Shown: positions 39,236 through 49,048 of the stretch, in pieces
Layout of the letters: each line of letters opens with the position of its first letter
How positions within the stretch are numbered: the first letter of the stretch is position 1
Assembly: GCA_026874595.1 (NCBI GenBank)
Contig: CM049310.1
Span: 36,097,558 to 36,161,557 of the forward strand
Direction: 5' to 3'
DNA from: Sipunculus nudus
Taxonomy: Eukaryota; Annelida; Sipuncula; Golfingiida; Sipunculidae
Length of the DNA stretch: 64,000 nucleotides
Program-made: the position numbers and the translations under genes
The notes under the pieces: generated by a model
Seen by the model: the letters and a program-made list of their open reading frames with translations, nothing else
Database searches by the model: none
What the model was told of the DNA's origin: nothing

Positions 39236-39843
39236 AAATCCGACACATGCGCGTGGTAATGGCCGCGCAGCAACTCCATGGCAGCATCAAGTTCATATAC
39301 ACCGTTGTTATCAAGAAGGAGGTACAGGAGTGTTCTGGCTTGGGCCGTGTTTATCCTGTGAACACGTATCTGCTCGACCATGTTGTCGTTGATAAACCCT
39401 CGCGCAGCAAGTACATCAACTACGTCGGTATGCAGCACGTCTAATTTGTCGGCCATACCGGGAAGTATTTTGTAAAAACTGTCGTTCCAAGACGAAGACA
39501 CCTTAGCCGGAGGCGAACCGTGTGGTCGAGCCTTTTTCTCATCCCGACTCAGTGCTTTCATGCGATCTTGATACATCCGCAAAACGTCTGGGTGATGACG
39601 CCCTATAATTTTCATAGCTTTGTCAAGCCTTCTGGGAGTGTTCGTATCCGCCAGTGTGTGCAGCAACAGTTCGGCTTGTTCCGAATTAGTCATCTTCGCC
39701 CTGACATTATCCAGCTCGTCCCTGTCGAGAAACCCCTCTGCCAACAGCTCGTCAGGCAGCAGACTCTGTTTCACGTACAATGCAGATGCCAAACGGGGCA
39801 GTATGCCGTAAAACGCCTCGTGCCAATGTGAAGAACAAGCCAT
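39169..39843 (-). CDS. Tandem CARD-like protein
   Basis: The 224-residue product consists of two death-fold domains of the CARD type (about 5-90 and 118-208) joined by a short polar linker. Each shows the CARD pattern: an N-terminal WH/W-x-(D/E)-x-FY-ILP helix, a VxxxLLxELLAxGFL-like helix pair, a D(E)L/MVEQ-x-R segment, and a LLL-L(A/L)D helix followed by a final helix. There is no catalytic or zinc domain. A protein of this kind could bind host CARD adaptors through homotypic contacts and block or redirect signalling; the partner is unknown. The ATG is at 39843, with a minus-strand TATA (TTTATAT) near 39899. Confidence 0.75.
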   Translation of the reverse strand: MACSSHWHEAFYGILPRLASALYVKQSLLPDELLAEGFLDRDELDNVRAKMTNSEQAELLLHTLADTNTPRRLDKAMKIIGRHHPDVLRMYQDRMKALSRDEKKARPHGSPPAKVSSSWNDSFYKILPGMADKLDVLHTDVVDVLAARGFINDNMVEQIRVHRINTAQARTLLYLLLDNNGVYELDAAMELLRGHYHAHVSDFYKQGMKHLDRPMLVDNVNNRS

Positions 39844-40195
39844 GGTCGTGGTAGGGCTCCCACAGGAATTGTGCCTGGCAACTAGACATCACCGCAGCTT
39901 TTATATGTTTACGAACATGTACAGCCAGGCAGTGCGCATGCCTGGCGGTTGACGGGATAGGCTCGAAATTGTTTACCAAATTCAGATGTGAGTAACGGCA
40001 GGGCTCATGTGACTTAACAAAAAAATGGCCTCACTCCAAGGTCAGTCCACTGCATGAGCGAAGATACGTTTCTGAGATGCATTATCCCACGCAACATGAA
40101 CACATATAGAGATAAAAAACACCATGAGGAGATGTATGCACTGGTGTCATTGTGTGTGACGTACGCTGTCAGATATCGGGTACACAATGACGCTT
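39844..40195. other. Intergenic
   Basis: Promoter sequence for the tandem-CARD gene on the minus strand; no supported gene. Confidence 0.4.
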
Positions 40196-40738
40196 TCACG
40201 AGAAAGAACCAAGTGACACACAACAGCAACGAGAGGTTACATTCCTCGTTTGGTATCGGCTACATGGGCAGTAATTTAAACACAGCAGACCCCTGTGGAA
40301 ATCGCTGTCAGCGTGAGACACTCGGTACTCTTTGCTAAAGAAGCAGTACAATATGTACACAGCCAGGCATCGGGCTTCAGCCGTCGGGACCATGCGTGTA
40401 AGGTTCACTGTGATCGAAGGGCATATCCTGTGCCAGCTGACCCACGGTTCCGTTTTATACACAGCCGTCAAAGTAGCCTCATCAAGTGTGATCCCGTACC
40501 CTCTCCCGATATCAGTTATCATACTCAAGCAGAGGCTGGGTGGCCACGGGTCCACGCCGTCAACCAGTTCCACGCACTGCCACGATCTGGGAAATACATC
40601 AGTTGATCTGTCGTCAAGGACTTTGATCTTCTTCAAAAGTAGCTCCGCGTGACCCATCAAATTGTCCATCAGATATGTCATTTCGTTCTTGTCGCACAAC
40701 CTGCTGGTTAACTGGTCGTCGGCTGGGAGCGAATGCAT
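40196..40738 (-). CDS. Hypothetical protein, paralogue of the gene at 13392-13913
   Basis: The 180-residue product is counted from the ATG at 40738. It shares with the 13392-13913 gene the ordered landmarks VDPWPP plus Cys-Leu, AVYK, and an Ala-Glu pair followed by an ILYCF stretch. The N-terminal and C-terminal ends differ, and the C-terminal tail is Cys-rich (LCLNYCPCSRY, CCCVS). The function is unknown. The two paralogues are 26 kb apart, so this is a dispersed rather than tandem duplication. Confidence 0.65.
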   Translation of the reverse strand: MHSLPADDQLTSRLCDKNEMTYLMDNLMGHAELLLKKIKVLDDRSTDVFPRSWQCVELVDGVDPWPPSLCLSMITDIGRGYGITLDEATLTAVYKTEPWVSWHRICPSITVNLTRMVPTAEARCLAVYILYCFFSKEYRVSHADSDFHRGLLCLNYCPCSRYQTRNVTSRCCCVSLGSFS

Positions 40739-42009
40739 CACGCTGTGTCCGAAGTATAATCAAGAATGAGCACACGTCCGCAACTGTTGGGTACGTCAAA
40801 CACAATGTGTTGCGTGGGCGTGGCTTGAATGGGATGCATGTATTCGGAAGGTCTCACCCGCCATGAAACAAGGGGTGACGGCTTCTCAAGCTCACATGAA
40901 TATATATATATATATGTATATGAGGGGTGACGGGTTGAAATGTGGTTAAACAGGGTTCGTCCCTGGTATGATCTTAATACGTTTGCTGGTAATCTGCTTT
41001 TTCATCGCTGCTCGATAACTGTCTGCGTGTTTGCATGTATTCATAAATTAGTTTTGTCGTTGGCGATCGGTTTCAGATTAAACACCCGATACAGAAAACC
41101 CTGCACGCCGAGGTGTACTTTCACGTTATATACATTTTTTAAAAAGAAGAAGACGGGTACATCAAAACCATTCGTCACCCAGATGTATATTTTAGGCACA
41201 TCCAATGCGAATGCACGAAAATCGTTTGAACAACCAGATGTTATATGGATCTGATCAACCAGATACGACAAACATACTAATAGATGTTGATATCACTTGA
41301 TACTTCCAAACTCAGAAAACGAAATTTTAAATAAATGCATATGTGACAATATTTCAAAAATATGTATAAAAACTTGATGTACTCGTTATTTTCAACAATG
41401 TTTTGCCTGAATCTACGTCACAATACCTGTGGAACTCATAAGACGGAACTTATATAATGAATAAAATATGAAAGTTTCACGGTCTTCTTTATGCCATGAT
41501 CATCCGCATATGTGATTCCTGATCATTTTCTGATACATTTTATAAATACATAAAGGCACACAAAACATCCAGTTCAATTAAAGTATGCAGTCCGCACAAA
41601 TGTTGTTTCATGTGTGCAACTTAATTAGATAAATCCGTTGTCTATCTGATATAGTTCCACTTGTCGTCGGCAGGTGGCGATACTGACACCGTCATATTGG
41701 TCAGCAACACAAAATGGCCATTTGCCGGACAACGGTCTACACAACATTTACAAAATATGTGCTAAAATCTTTGGAAAAATATGCTTTAAGCGTTCAACGA
41801 GTAACATTTGCGATATCTTTTTCAGTTTGCGCGTTCATCTTGCACAAACGTGAAATCTGCCGCACACCAAAGATTTCAATGTGTCCACAACCCTACTATA
41901 TAAGCAGGCCGAGTCTATTATACTATCAGTTGAGAGCGCTCTCTGGGCGCTTTTGGGTCCCAGACGGCTCCCCTGTGGGGGAGGGGGGGACTTGAGGGGG
42001 GGAGGGGGC
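40739..42009. other. Gene-poor stretch left of the palindrome
   Basis: About 1.3 kb, A/T-rich, with an AT microsatellite at about 40898-40920. The only notable element is a plus-strand TATA (CTATATAAG) at about 41897-41905, followed by a GAGAGCGCTCTC palindrome near 41935, pointing into the inverted repeat. No convincing protein gene. Confidence 0.5.
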
Positions 42010-42499
42010 GGCCCCTCCCTCTGCCTTATGTCAAGAAGTAGTAGAGTTGTGGGTCTGTGGCCGGTTGTGTGGTTCAAGTCAGAACTAGACCGGTTGTAGG
42101 TTTGGGGATCACCGGCAGGAGGTGAATAAGGGTCGGTAAGATGTGAAAGGTCGGTTGGGGTCGTCGAGGTCGGATGTGAAAGGTCAACAGGGGTCGCCAG
42201 GGGGGGGAGAACAGGGGAGTTCTGGATGGGATCGGGTCGAAGGGGAAAGGTCAGCAGGGGTCGCCTGGGGGGGGGGGGAACAGGGGAGTTGTGAGTGGTA
42301 TCGGGTCGGAGGTGAAAGGTCAACAGGGGTCACAAGGGGGGGGAACAGGGGAGTCCTAGGTGGGTTCGTATACGGATGTGAATGGTTAAAGAGTGATCGT
42401 CGGGTATCATCGGTACTGGGAAAGCCAACGGTGTGCAACGCACGTCAAAGCACAATGGGATCGTTCCGATCACCACAAAATCTCCCCTGGGGCCGAGGC

Positions 42500-43500
42500 C
42501 CCTATAGAGGTTTCTCCACAGGGGTCGTGGTGGGGGCCTCGCCCCCAGGGGATAATACTTTATGGGGGATCGATCCCTAAAAAGAATACACACAGGGGGC
42601 GAGGCCCCCATAAGGAATTACATGGAGGGCCCGTGGTGGGGGCCTCGCCCCCAGGGGATTATACTTTATGGGGGATCGATCCCTAAAAAGAATACACACA
42701 GGGGGCGAGGCCCCCATAAGGAATAACATGGAGGGCCCGTGGTGGGGGCCTCGCCCCCAGGGGATTATACTTTATGGGGGATCGATCCCTAAAAAGAATA
42801 TACCCGGGGGCGAAGCCCCCATCAGGAATTACATGGAAGGCACGTGGTGGGGGCCTCGCCCCCAGGGGATTATACTTTATGGGGGATCGATCCCTACAAA
42901 GAATATACCCGGGGGCGAGGCCCCCATCAGGAAATACATGGAAGGCACGTGGTGGGGGCCTCGCCCCCAGGGGAAAATACTTTATGTGGGATCGATCCCT
43001 ACAAAGAATATACCCAGGGGGCGAGGCCCCCATCAGGAATTACATGGAAGGCCCGTGGTGGGGGCCTCGCCCCCAGGGGAAAATACTTTATGTGGGATCG
43101 ATCCCTACAAAGAATATACCCAGGGGGCGAGGCCCCCATAAGGAATTACATGGAAGGCCCGTGGTGGGGACCTCGCCCCCAGGGGAAAATACTTTATGTG
43201 GGATCGATCCCTACAAAGAATATACCCAGGGGGCGAAGCCCCCATCAGGAATTACATGGAAGGCACGTGGTGGGGGCCTCGCCCCCAGGGGATAATACTT
43301 TATGTGGGATCGATCCCTAAAAAGAATATACACAGGGGGCGAGGCCCCCATAAGGAAATACATGGAAGGCACGTGGTGGGGGCCTCGCCCCCAGGGGATA
43401 ATAATTTATGTGGGATCGATCCCTAAAAAGAATATATACTGGGGGCGAGGCCCCCATAAGGATTTAGATGGAGGGCCCGTGGTGGGGGCCTCGCCCCCCG
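42500..43500. repeat. 106-bp tandem repeat array, left arm
   Basis: About nine to ten units of 106 bp. Each unit carries GGGGGCCTCGCCCCC and its reverse complement GGGGGCGAGGCCCCC about 60 bp apart, with the palindrome GGGATCGATCCC between them, so each unit can fold into a hairpin. Units differ by a few substitutions. The open frames across the array are a by-product of a repeat length that keeps frames open in groups; they are not credible proteins. Confidence 0.9.
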
Positions 43501-43514
43501 GGAATATTCATTTT

Positions 43515-43583
43515 AGGGATCGAGGCGCCGAAGGCGCCCTCCATACATACATCTGTGTATTGGCGCCTTCGGCGCCCCGATCC
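43515..43583. repeat. Central hairpin of the palindrome
   Basis: GGCGCCGAAGGCGCC at 43524-43538 pairs exactly with GGCGCCTTCGGCGCC at 43562-43576, around a loop of about 23 bases. The hairpin differs in sequence from the repeat units on both sides and marks the symmetry axis. Confidence 0.88.
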
Positions 43584-43594
43584 CCATACAGTAT

Positions 43595-44570
43595 TCTCCC
43601 GGGGGCGAGGCCCCCATCACGATCCTTCCATATATTTCCTTATGGGGGCCTCGCCCCCGGGGTATATTCTTTTTAGGGATCGATCCCACATAAAGTATTT
43701 TCCCCTGGGGGCGAGGCCCCCACCACGGGCCTTCCATGTTATTCCTTATGGGGGCCTCGCCCCCTGTGTATATTCTTTTTAGGGATCGATCCCACATAAA
43801 GTATTTTCCCCTGGGGGCGAGGCCCCCACCACGGGCCTTCCATGTAATTCCTTATGGGGGCCTCGCCCCCTGTGTATATTCTTTTTAGGGATCGATCCCC
43901 CATAAAATATTATTCCCGGGGGCGAGGCCCCCACCACGGGCCCTCCATGTAACTCCTTATGGGGGCCTCGCCCCCTGTGTATATTCTTTTTAGGGATCGA
44001 TCCCACATAAAGTATTATCACCTGGGGGCGAGGCCCCCACCACGGGCCTTCCATATATTTCCTTATGGGGGCCTCGCCCCCGGGGTATATTCTTTTTAGG
44101 GATCGATCCCCCATAAAGTATTATTCCCGGGGGCGAGGCCCCCACCACGGGCCTTCCATGTAATTCCTTATGGGGGCCTCGCCCCCTGTGTATATTCTTT
44201 TTAGGGATCGATCCCCCATAAAATATTATTCCCGGGGGCGAGGCCCCCACCACGGGCCCTCCATGTAATTCCTTATGGGGGCCTCGCCCCCTGTGTATAT
44301 TCTTTTTAGGGATCGATCCCACATAAAGTATTATCACCTGGGGGCGAGGCCCCCACCACGGGCCTTCCATATATTTCCTTATGGGGGCCTCGCCCCCGGG
44401 GTATATTCTTTTTAGGGATCGATCCCCCATAAAGTATTATTCCCGGGGGCGAGGCCCCCACCACGGGCCTTCCATGTAATTCCTTATGGGGGCCTCGCCC
44501 CCTGTGTATATTCTTTGTAGGGATCGATCCCACATAAAGTATTCTTCCCGGGGGCGAAGCCCCCACCACG
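43595..44570. repeat. 106-bp tandem repeat array, right arm
   Basis: About nine units, the same 106-bp unit as on the left arm but in reverse orientation, with the same GC-rich hairpin sequences and GGGATCGATCCC core. Some adjacent units form a higher-order pattern repeated about every 316-318 bp (compare 43900-44215 with 44216-44530), showing recent unequal exchange on this side. Confidence 0.88.
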
Positions 44571-44896
44571 AGCCCTGTGGAGAAATTTCTATAGGGGCCT
44601 CGGCCCCAGTGGAGACCCTCTGTCGGGATCTGAACGATCCCCTAGTGCTTTGACATGCGTTGCACACCTGTGGCTTTTCCAGTACCGATGATATCCGATG
44701 AACACTCTTTAACCATTCACATGGGTCTCCGATCCCAACCAGGACTCCCCTGTTCCCCCCCGCCGGGCGATCCTACCCAGAACTCCCCTGTTCCCCCCCG
44801 CCAGGCGATCCCACCCAGAACTCCCCTGGTCCCCCCCCCCCCCCGGTAAACCCTACTGACCTTTCATCTCTAACCTCGACGACCCAGACCGACCTT

Positions 44897-46864
44897 TCAC
44901 ATCCTACCGACTCTTTCCCCCCCCCCCCTGCCGGCGATCCCCAAACCTACAACTGGTCTACTTCTGACTTGAACCACACAACCGACCCCTGGTGGCCACA
45001 AGCCCACAACTCTACTACTTCTTGACATAAGGCAGAGGGAGGGGCCGGTATTGTCCATTTCGTCGTCTGATATATCAGAATAAGGACTTTCATGCTCACC
45101 AACCACTGCAGACGGTGGCGCGCTTTTGTCTCGTTGACTTGTTGCTGAGCGGGCGATAGACACCTCATTCTCCAAAGCGTTACCCGCATCTCCCTCTTGC
45201 GCCGGGCCCGATTGATTGAGGTGCAAACGGACACTTCCGTCCTCGTCTTCGTCACGCACCTCGTCTGGCAATACCAGGTCTTGTGTATCTATGTTCAACA
45301 AGGCCGGCATTGCGGGTGTATTAAGAGATATTTCGTAGGGGTCTGGTATGGCGGGTCGGCGCCCGTTTACCGTAGGCGCTTTGAGGGTCGTTTCCTCCTC
45401 CTGTGACGTGGAGTGTGTCGCATTCCCTTCGTAATTCAGGATCAGGTTTGAGCCATTCGTCGCCCCGTGTGCGGTCGGCCTGTCAGCGTCTGTGCCGGGC
45501 GATTGTGGCGAGCTGTCAATAGGAGGGTACAGCGTTGCGCAGTCGCCGCCGCCTATGGGTGAAAATGGCGTATCATCGATGCGTATGCGCTTCCTCGGGG
45601 CGCTGAACCTTGGTTGACCGTCAGCAGCGTGACACGGACCGCGTTTCCGCTTCCCGAGCTCGGCGTGAGTTCTTCCTGTTGTCGCACCGTCGGGACTCCC
45701 CTGTTGATCCTGGACGTCAACTGTCGTATGACCGGCATTTTCTTTCACCCACTGTTCAGCTTGTACGTTCAGGGTGGCGGCATCGACAGCTGCAGACGGT
45801 TCAGAGGAAACGGGGTCGGCGGTATCATCCGTGACACTGGCTGTTGTTGCTCCCTGATCAAACGTACCCGCATCGTCTTGCAGGCCATACGGCACCAGCG
45901 TAAACGGTATCGCCCCTTTCTTCGAGCTTTTCAGGACACACCGTTCGCGCGATTTACCGGTGTACAGGCCGTATGTGGGAGGGCTTTTGGCTGCTTTCTC
46001 CATTTTCTTGAGGCAAGAATGTACACGCACATACAGGTCATGCAAGGCCTGCTCGTGTGCGAAAACTGTTGAGCGGCACAGTTCCTTTGCCACGCGGTTG
46101 ATGTCCTCTTGCAGCGGGATCAAATCGTTGCCCTTTTGCTCCCTGTTTATGAGCCTGTCTGTCACGCAGCGGATGGCTTCGCCGATCGCATTGCACAGAA
46201 GCTTGCTTTCGTCTGCGTCGGCCTCGCTCAAAATGTGATCATCTCCACGCAATGTCCGGCGGAAATTTTCAGCCAGAGAAAGGTGCCGTTCCTCTGTGGT
46301 GAGCACCGTGACGAAATACTCCAAACCGAAGAGCTTTGAGATGGATTGGGATCGGTGGAAATCCGGAAACAGCTCCTCGTTGTCGGTCATCAGGTAGGGG
46401 AAGTGATTGTATCGGAAACGCAGGAACATGTCCGCCGTGTTCTTCATAAAGCATGGAAACGCGGGCAGGGACTTGTCCGATTGACACAGGGCGAGGTCGC
46501 ATATGAAGAACATGTACAACCGGCTCCAGTCGTCCAGGCTCGCTCCCAACAGCTCCCCGTAATAGATGAGCGTGCGCAGCCAGGCCAGATCGCAACAGTC
46601 GTCGAATAACTCGGGCGTGATACGCCTGTTCACCGGATTACCCTTGTCGGAACATTTCCTCACCGTCAGTCCAATGCTGCGCACGGTGAGTATGTTGTCG
46701 TTCATCAGAGGCGCCGTCATTGTAGAGATCCGGCTTTTCTCTTTGCATTCTACGCCTGATAGAAGCGGCGCGAACACATCACCACCACTGTAGTTCGCCA
46801 ATGGTTGCGAGTTTCTCTTCGTTGAACGAGCGGACATATCTGCCGTTTTCGAACGAGAGCCCAT
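44897..46864 (-). CDS. Hypothetical protein whose 3' end lies in the inverted repeat
   Basis: The 655-residue product is not recognised. The first 330 residues look globular and helical (FDDCCDLAWLRTLIYYGELLGAS and later Cys/Leu-rich helices). Residues about 330-600 are disordered, Thr/Ser/Pro/Asp-rich with a basic cluster KRKRGP and PRKRIRIDD, suggesting nuclear location. The last 50 residues are encoded by the arm of the palindrome (from about 45046 down) and end in a Gly/Arg-rich tail; this tail has a near-copy at the left arm that is not attached to a gene. The ATG is at 46864 with a promoter toward 47000. Confidence 0.7.
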   Translation of the reverse strand: MGSRSKTADMSARSTKRNSQPLANYSGGDVFAPLLSGVECKEKSRISTMTAPLMNDNILTVRSIGLTVRKCSDKGNPVNRRITPELFDDCCDLAWLRTLIYYGELLGASLDDWSRLYMFFICDLALCQSDKSLPAFPCFMKNTADMFLRFRYNHFPYLMTDNEELFPDFHRSQSISKLFGLEYFVTVLTTEERHLSLAENFRRTLRGDDHILSEADADESKLLCNAIGEAIRCVTDRLINREQKGNDLIPLQEDINRVAKELCRSTVFAHEQALHDLYVRVHSCLKKMEKAAKSPPTYGLYTGKSRERCVLKSSKKGAIPFTLVPYGLQDDAGTFDQGATTASVTDDTADPVSSEPSAAVDAATLNVQAEQWVKENAGHTTVDVQDQQGSPDGATTGRTHAELGKRKRGPCHAADGQPRFSAPRKRIRIDDTPFSPIGGGDCATLYPPIDSSPQSPGTDADRPTAHGATNGSNLILNYEGNATHSTSQEEETTLKAPTVNGRRPAIPDPYEISLNTPAMPALLNIDTQDLVLPDEVRDEDEDGSVRLHLNQSGPAQEGDAGNALENEVSIARSATSQRDKSAPPSAVVGEHESPYSDISDDEMDNTGPSLCLMSRSSRVVGLWPPGVGCVVQVRSRPVVGLGIAGRGGGERVGRM

Positions 46865-47137
46865 GTCGCTGAAGACTGCTTTTGTAATGTAGAGAATAGC
46901 AACAGCAGCAGCAGTTTCAACCGGCTGGTAGCAGTGCGTGGCAGGTTCTGCTGAATGTTTGGTACTGCTGAGCTTTTATAGCCAGTAACCCAGACATTAC
47001 GTAATACTGTGGAAATTCCAACATGAACAAAACAACTTTTTACATATATCTGATAACCGCGATACTTTCACTCAAGGACAAACGTGTCAAAACAAAATCG
47101 TTAAAAGCTATGGAAAACCCACACGAAAACATCCGGT

Positions 47138-48003
47138 TCAACGTCCTGTCGGTAAATGAGTCACGGCCGAAACATGGGAATAACAATATTTTATATATAG
47201 TTTCCACGAATCAGATGTACGAATCAGCAGTGCACCCGGTGCAAGTTTTGTTTTCACTTCCTTTTCTAGAGAAATCACGTCATACCGTGTCAATGTACGT
47301 CTGCGCAAACAACTTTTTACAGGAGATAAGACATGTCGCCCAGACTGTGACTCAAGGACAAATGTGTCAAAACAACTGCGCAAACATCGGAAAAACCAGA
47401 CCGCAAGCATTCGGTCAATGTCCTGAGCGGTTAGTCACAGCAGCATGAACGCGATAACATCCTGGTTTTTATGTACCAGCTAAGCACCAGCGTCAAGGCC
47501 GTCTATTTTTTACTGTAGTCATGTGGTTATGAATCATACCTGTTTACCAGACGTACCAAACGTAACTGGGTCAACGTCCTGTCGGTAAATGAGTCACGGC
47601 CGAAACATGGGAATAACAATTTTTTATATATAGTTTCCACGATTCAGATGTACGAATCAGCAGTGCACCCGGTGCAAGTTTTGTTTTCACTTCCTTTTCT
47701 AGAGAAATCACGTCATACCGTGTCAATGTACGTCTGCGCAAACAACTTTTTACAGGAGATAAGACATGTCGCCCAGACTGTGACTCAAGGACAAATGTGT
47801 CAAAACAACTGCGCAAACATCGGAAAAACCAGACCGCAAGCATTCGGTCAATGTCCTGAGCGGTTAGTCACAGCAGCATGAACGCGATAACATCCTGGTT
47901 TTCATGTATCAGCTAAGCACCAGCGTCAAGGCCGTCTATATTTTGCTGTAATAATGTGGTTATGAATCATACTTGTTTACCAGATGTACCAAACGTAAAT
48001 GGG
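47138..48003. repeat. Two tandem 433-bp direct repeats
   Basis: 47138-47570 and 47571-48003 are near-identical, differing at a handful of positions mostly in the last 80 bp. Open frames over each copy exist on both strands, but nothing suggests they are translated. A diverged partial third copy of the unit's 3' part occurs near 48630-48760, on the other side of the gene at 48243, so that gene sits between repeat copies. Confidence 0.85.
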
Positions 48004-48242
48004 TCGTCAGTGTAAACATGCTGTTTTATATGACCTTTAATTGCGCTTTACAATTTCAGTGATACAAGTCACGTTTCAATGACACAGTTTCGTTCGTCAG
48101 ACACGCGCGCACTTGAGGTGGTCAAGCCGCTGTAGAACAGTCCTTCTATACGTCGGTGCCCCATCCGTATCGCGGGCATATATATATATCGTTCCTTTAA
48201 ACTGGACCAGTATCCCAAGACAGAAGAGAAGAATAAAGAGTA

Positions 48243-48590
48243 ATGGCCACCTCGGACGGGTCGGAAATATCTTACCGTACGGAATTCATTGAACTTTTCA
48301 ACACGGTGGACATGATGCTGTACGGATGTTGGGGTTTTATGTTTGACCCGTCTCGGTGCAAGGATGTGTATGATGAACTAAAATATCTGAATGATTCAAT
48401 GAAGGATTTATACCGGCGTTTACCTGCAGATATGAGACACGGCCTCTACCTGAAAAATCGGCCGTACTGTGAAACATGTTTCAGATGTCTCGATTGCAGT
48501 GAGTGCGACGCAACCAGTGAGTCCACAGAGGAAACGTATCTGTCGACTGAACCGGTGTCTAGAGGTAATGATGCGGCACAGACGGAGTAA
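48243..48590 (+). CDS. Small acidic protein, unknown
   Basis: The 115-residue product has an ATG in good context (TAATGG). It is helical in the first 75 residues, followed by a Cys cluster (CETCFRCLDCSEC) that could bind a metal, and an acidic Ser/Thr-rich tail. An A/T-rich TATA-like element lies at about 48178-48190. The family is not recognised. Flanked on both sides by copies of a direct repeat. Confidence 0.6.
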   Translation: MATSDGSEISYRTEFIELFNTVDMMLYGCWGFMFDPSRCKDVYDELKYLNDSMKDLYRRLPADMRHGLYLKNRPYCETCFRCLDCSECDATSESTEETYLSTEPVSRGNDAAQTE

Positions 48591-49048
48591 AGACTGGAGT
48601 TCAGGTGGCACGTGAGGTTAACATCGTAGCTGTTATGTATCAGCGATGCACCAGCGTTAAGTTTGTCATTTTTGTCTTGGTTTTTTTTTCTGTACATATG
48701 GTCATGATTAATACTGGTTTACTAAACGTACCAAACGTAAATGGATGATCAGACAGTCTAAAACAAGCTATTATGTGGCCTGCTTTTTACGCAATACGAT
48801 AATAGGGATGCACGTGTTTGTTCAAGGACATCATTTGAACGTCAATTCCGTGAGTGATGGACCTACGTCTGAAACACGCCCCTCCCATGTATATATATAC
48901 ATATATTCGACATGCGCACAGTGAACTCCTGCCGATCAGATGACTTGTCTGGCAGCTACATAAAGCAGAACTTAATGAGCTTACAGCAGACCAGTACCAG
49001 CAGCAGTTCTGTTCGGTGTTAGCTCTACCCAAATGTGAAAGTGTTGAG
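48591..49048. other. Intergenic with partial repeat copy and TATA
   Basis: Contains the diverged third copy of the 433-bp unit (about 48630-48760) and a TATATATATAC element near 48890-48902, about 150 bp before the CARD-RING gene. No gene seen. Confidence 0.5.

Larger units (their letters stand above)
42010..45046. repeat. 3-kb imperfect inverted repeat (long palindrome)
   Basis: The two outer ends are reverse complements of each other (left from GGCCCCTCCCTCTGCCTTAT at 42010; right ends with its complement at about 45046), and the match continues inward through a G-rich zone and a 106-bp repeat array on each side to a unique hairpin near 43550. Arms are about 1.5 kb. The outer parts differ by scattered substitutions and small indels, so it is old or relaxed. 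Herpesvirus genomes use inverted repeats as segment borders, and palindromes as replication origins; either role is possible here. Confidence 0.85.

Noticed and set aside
42500-44570. Regular repeats resembling a CRISPR array
   Set aside because: Units are contiguous 106-bp copies without unique spacers, and they invert at the centre; not a CRISPR layout.
42143-44667. Many open frames with Gly/Arg/Pro-rich repeats across the palindrome
   Set aside because: They arise from the 106-bp repeat in several frames and on both strands; frames of equal quality in different registers and low-complexity products point to non-coding repeat DNA.
47023-47881. Plus- and minus-strand frames in both 433-bp repeats
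   Set aside because: Both copies keep frames on both strands simply because the copies are near-identical; no domain, start context or promoter supports coding.
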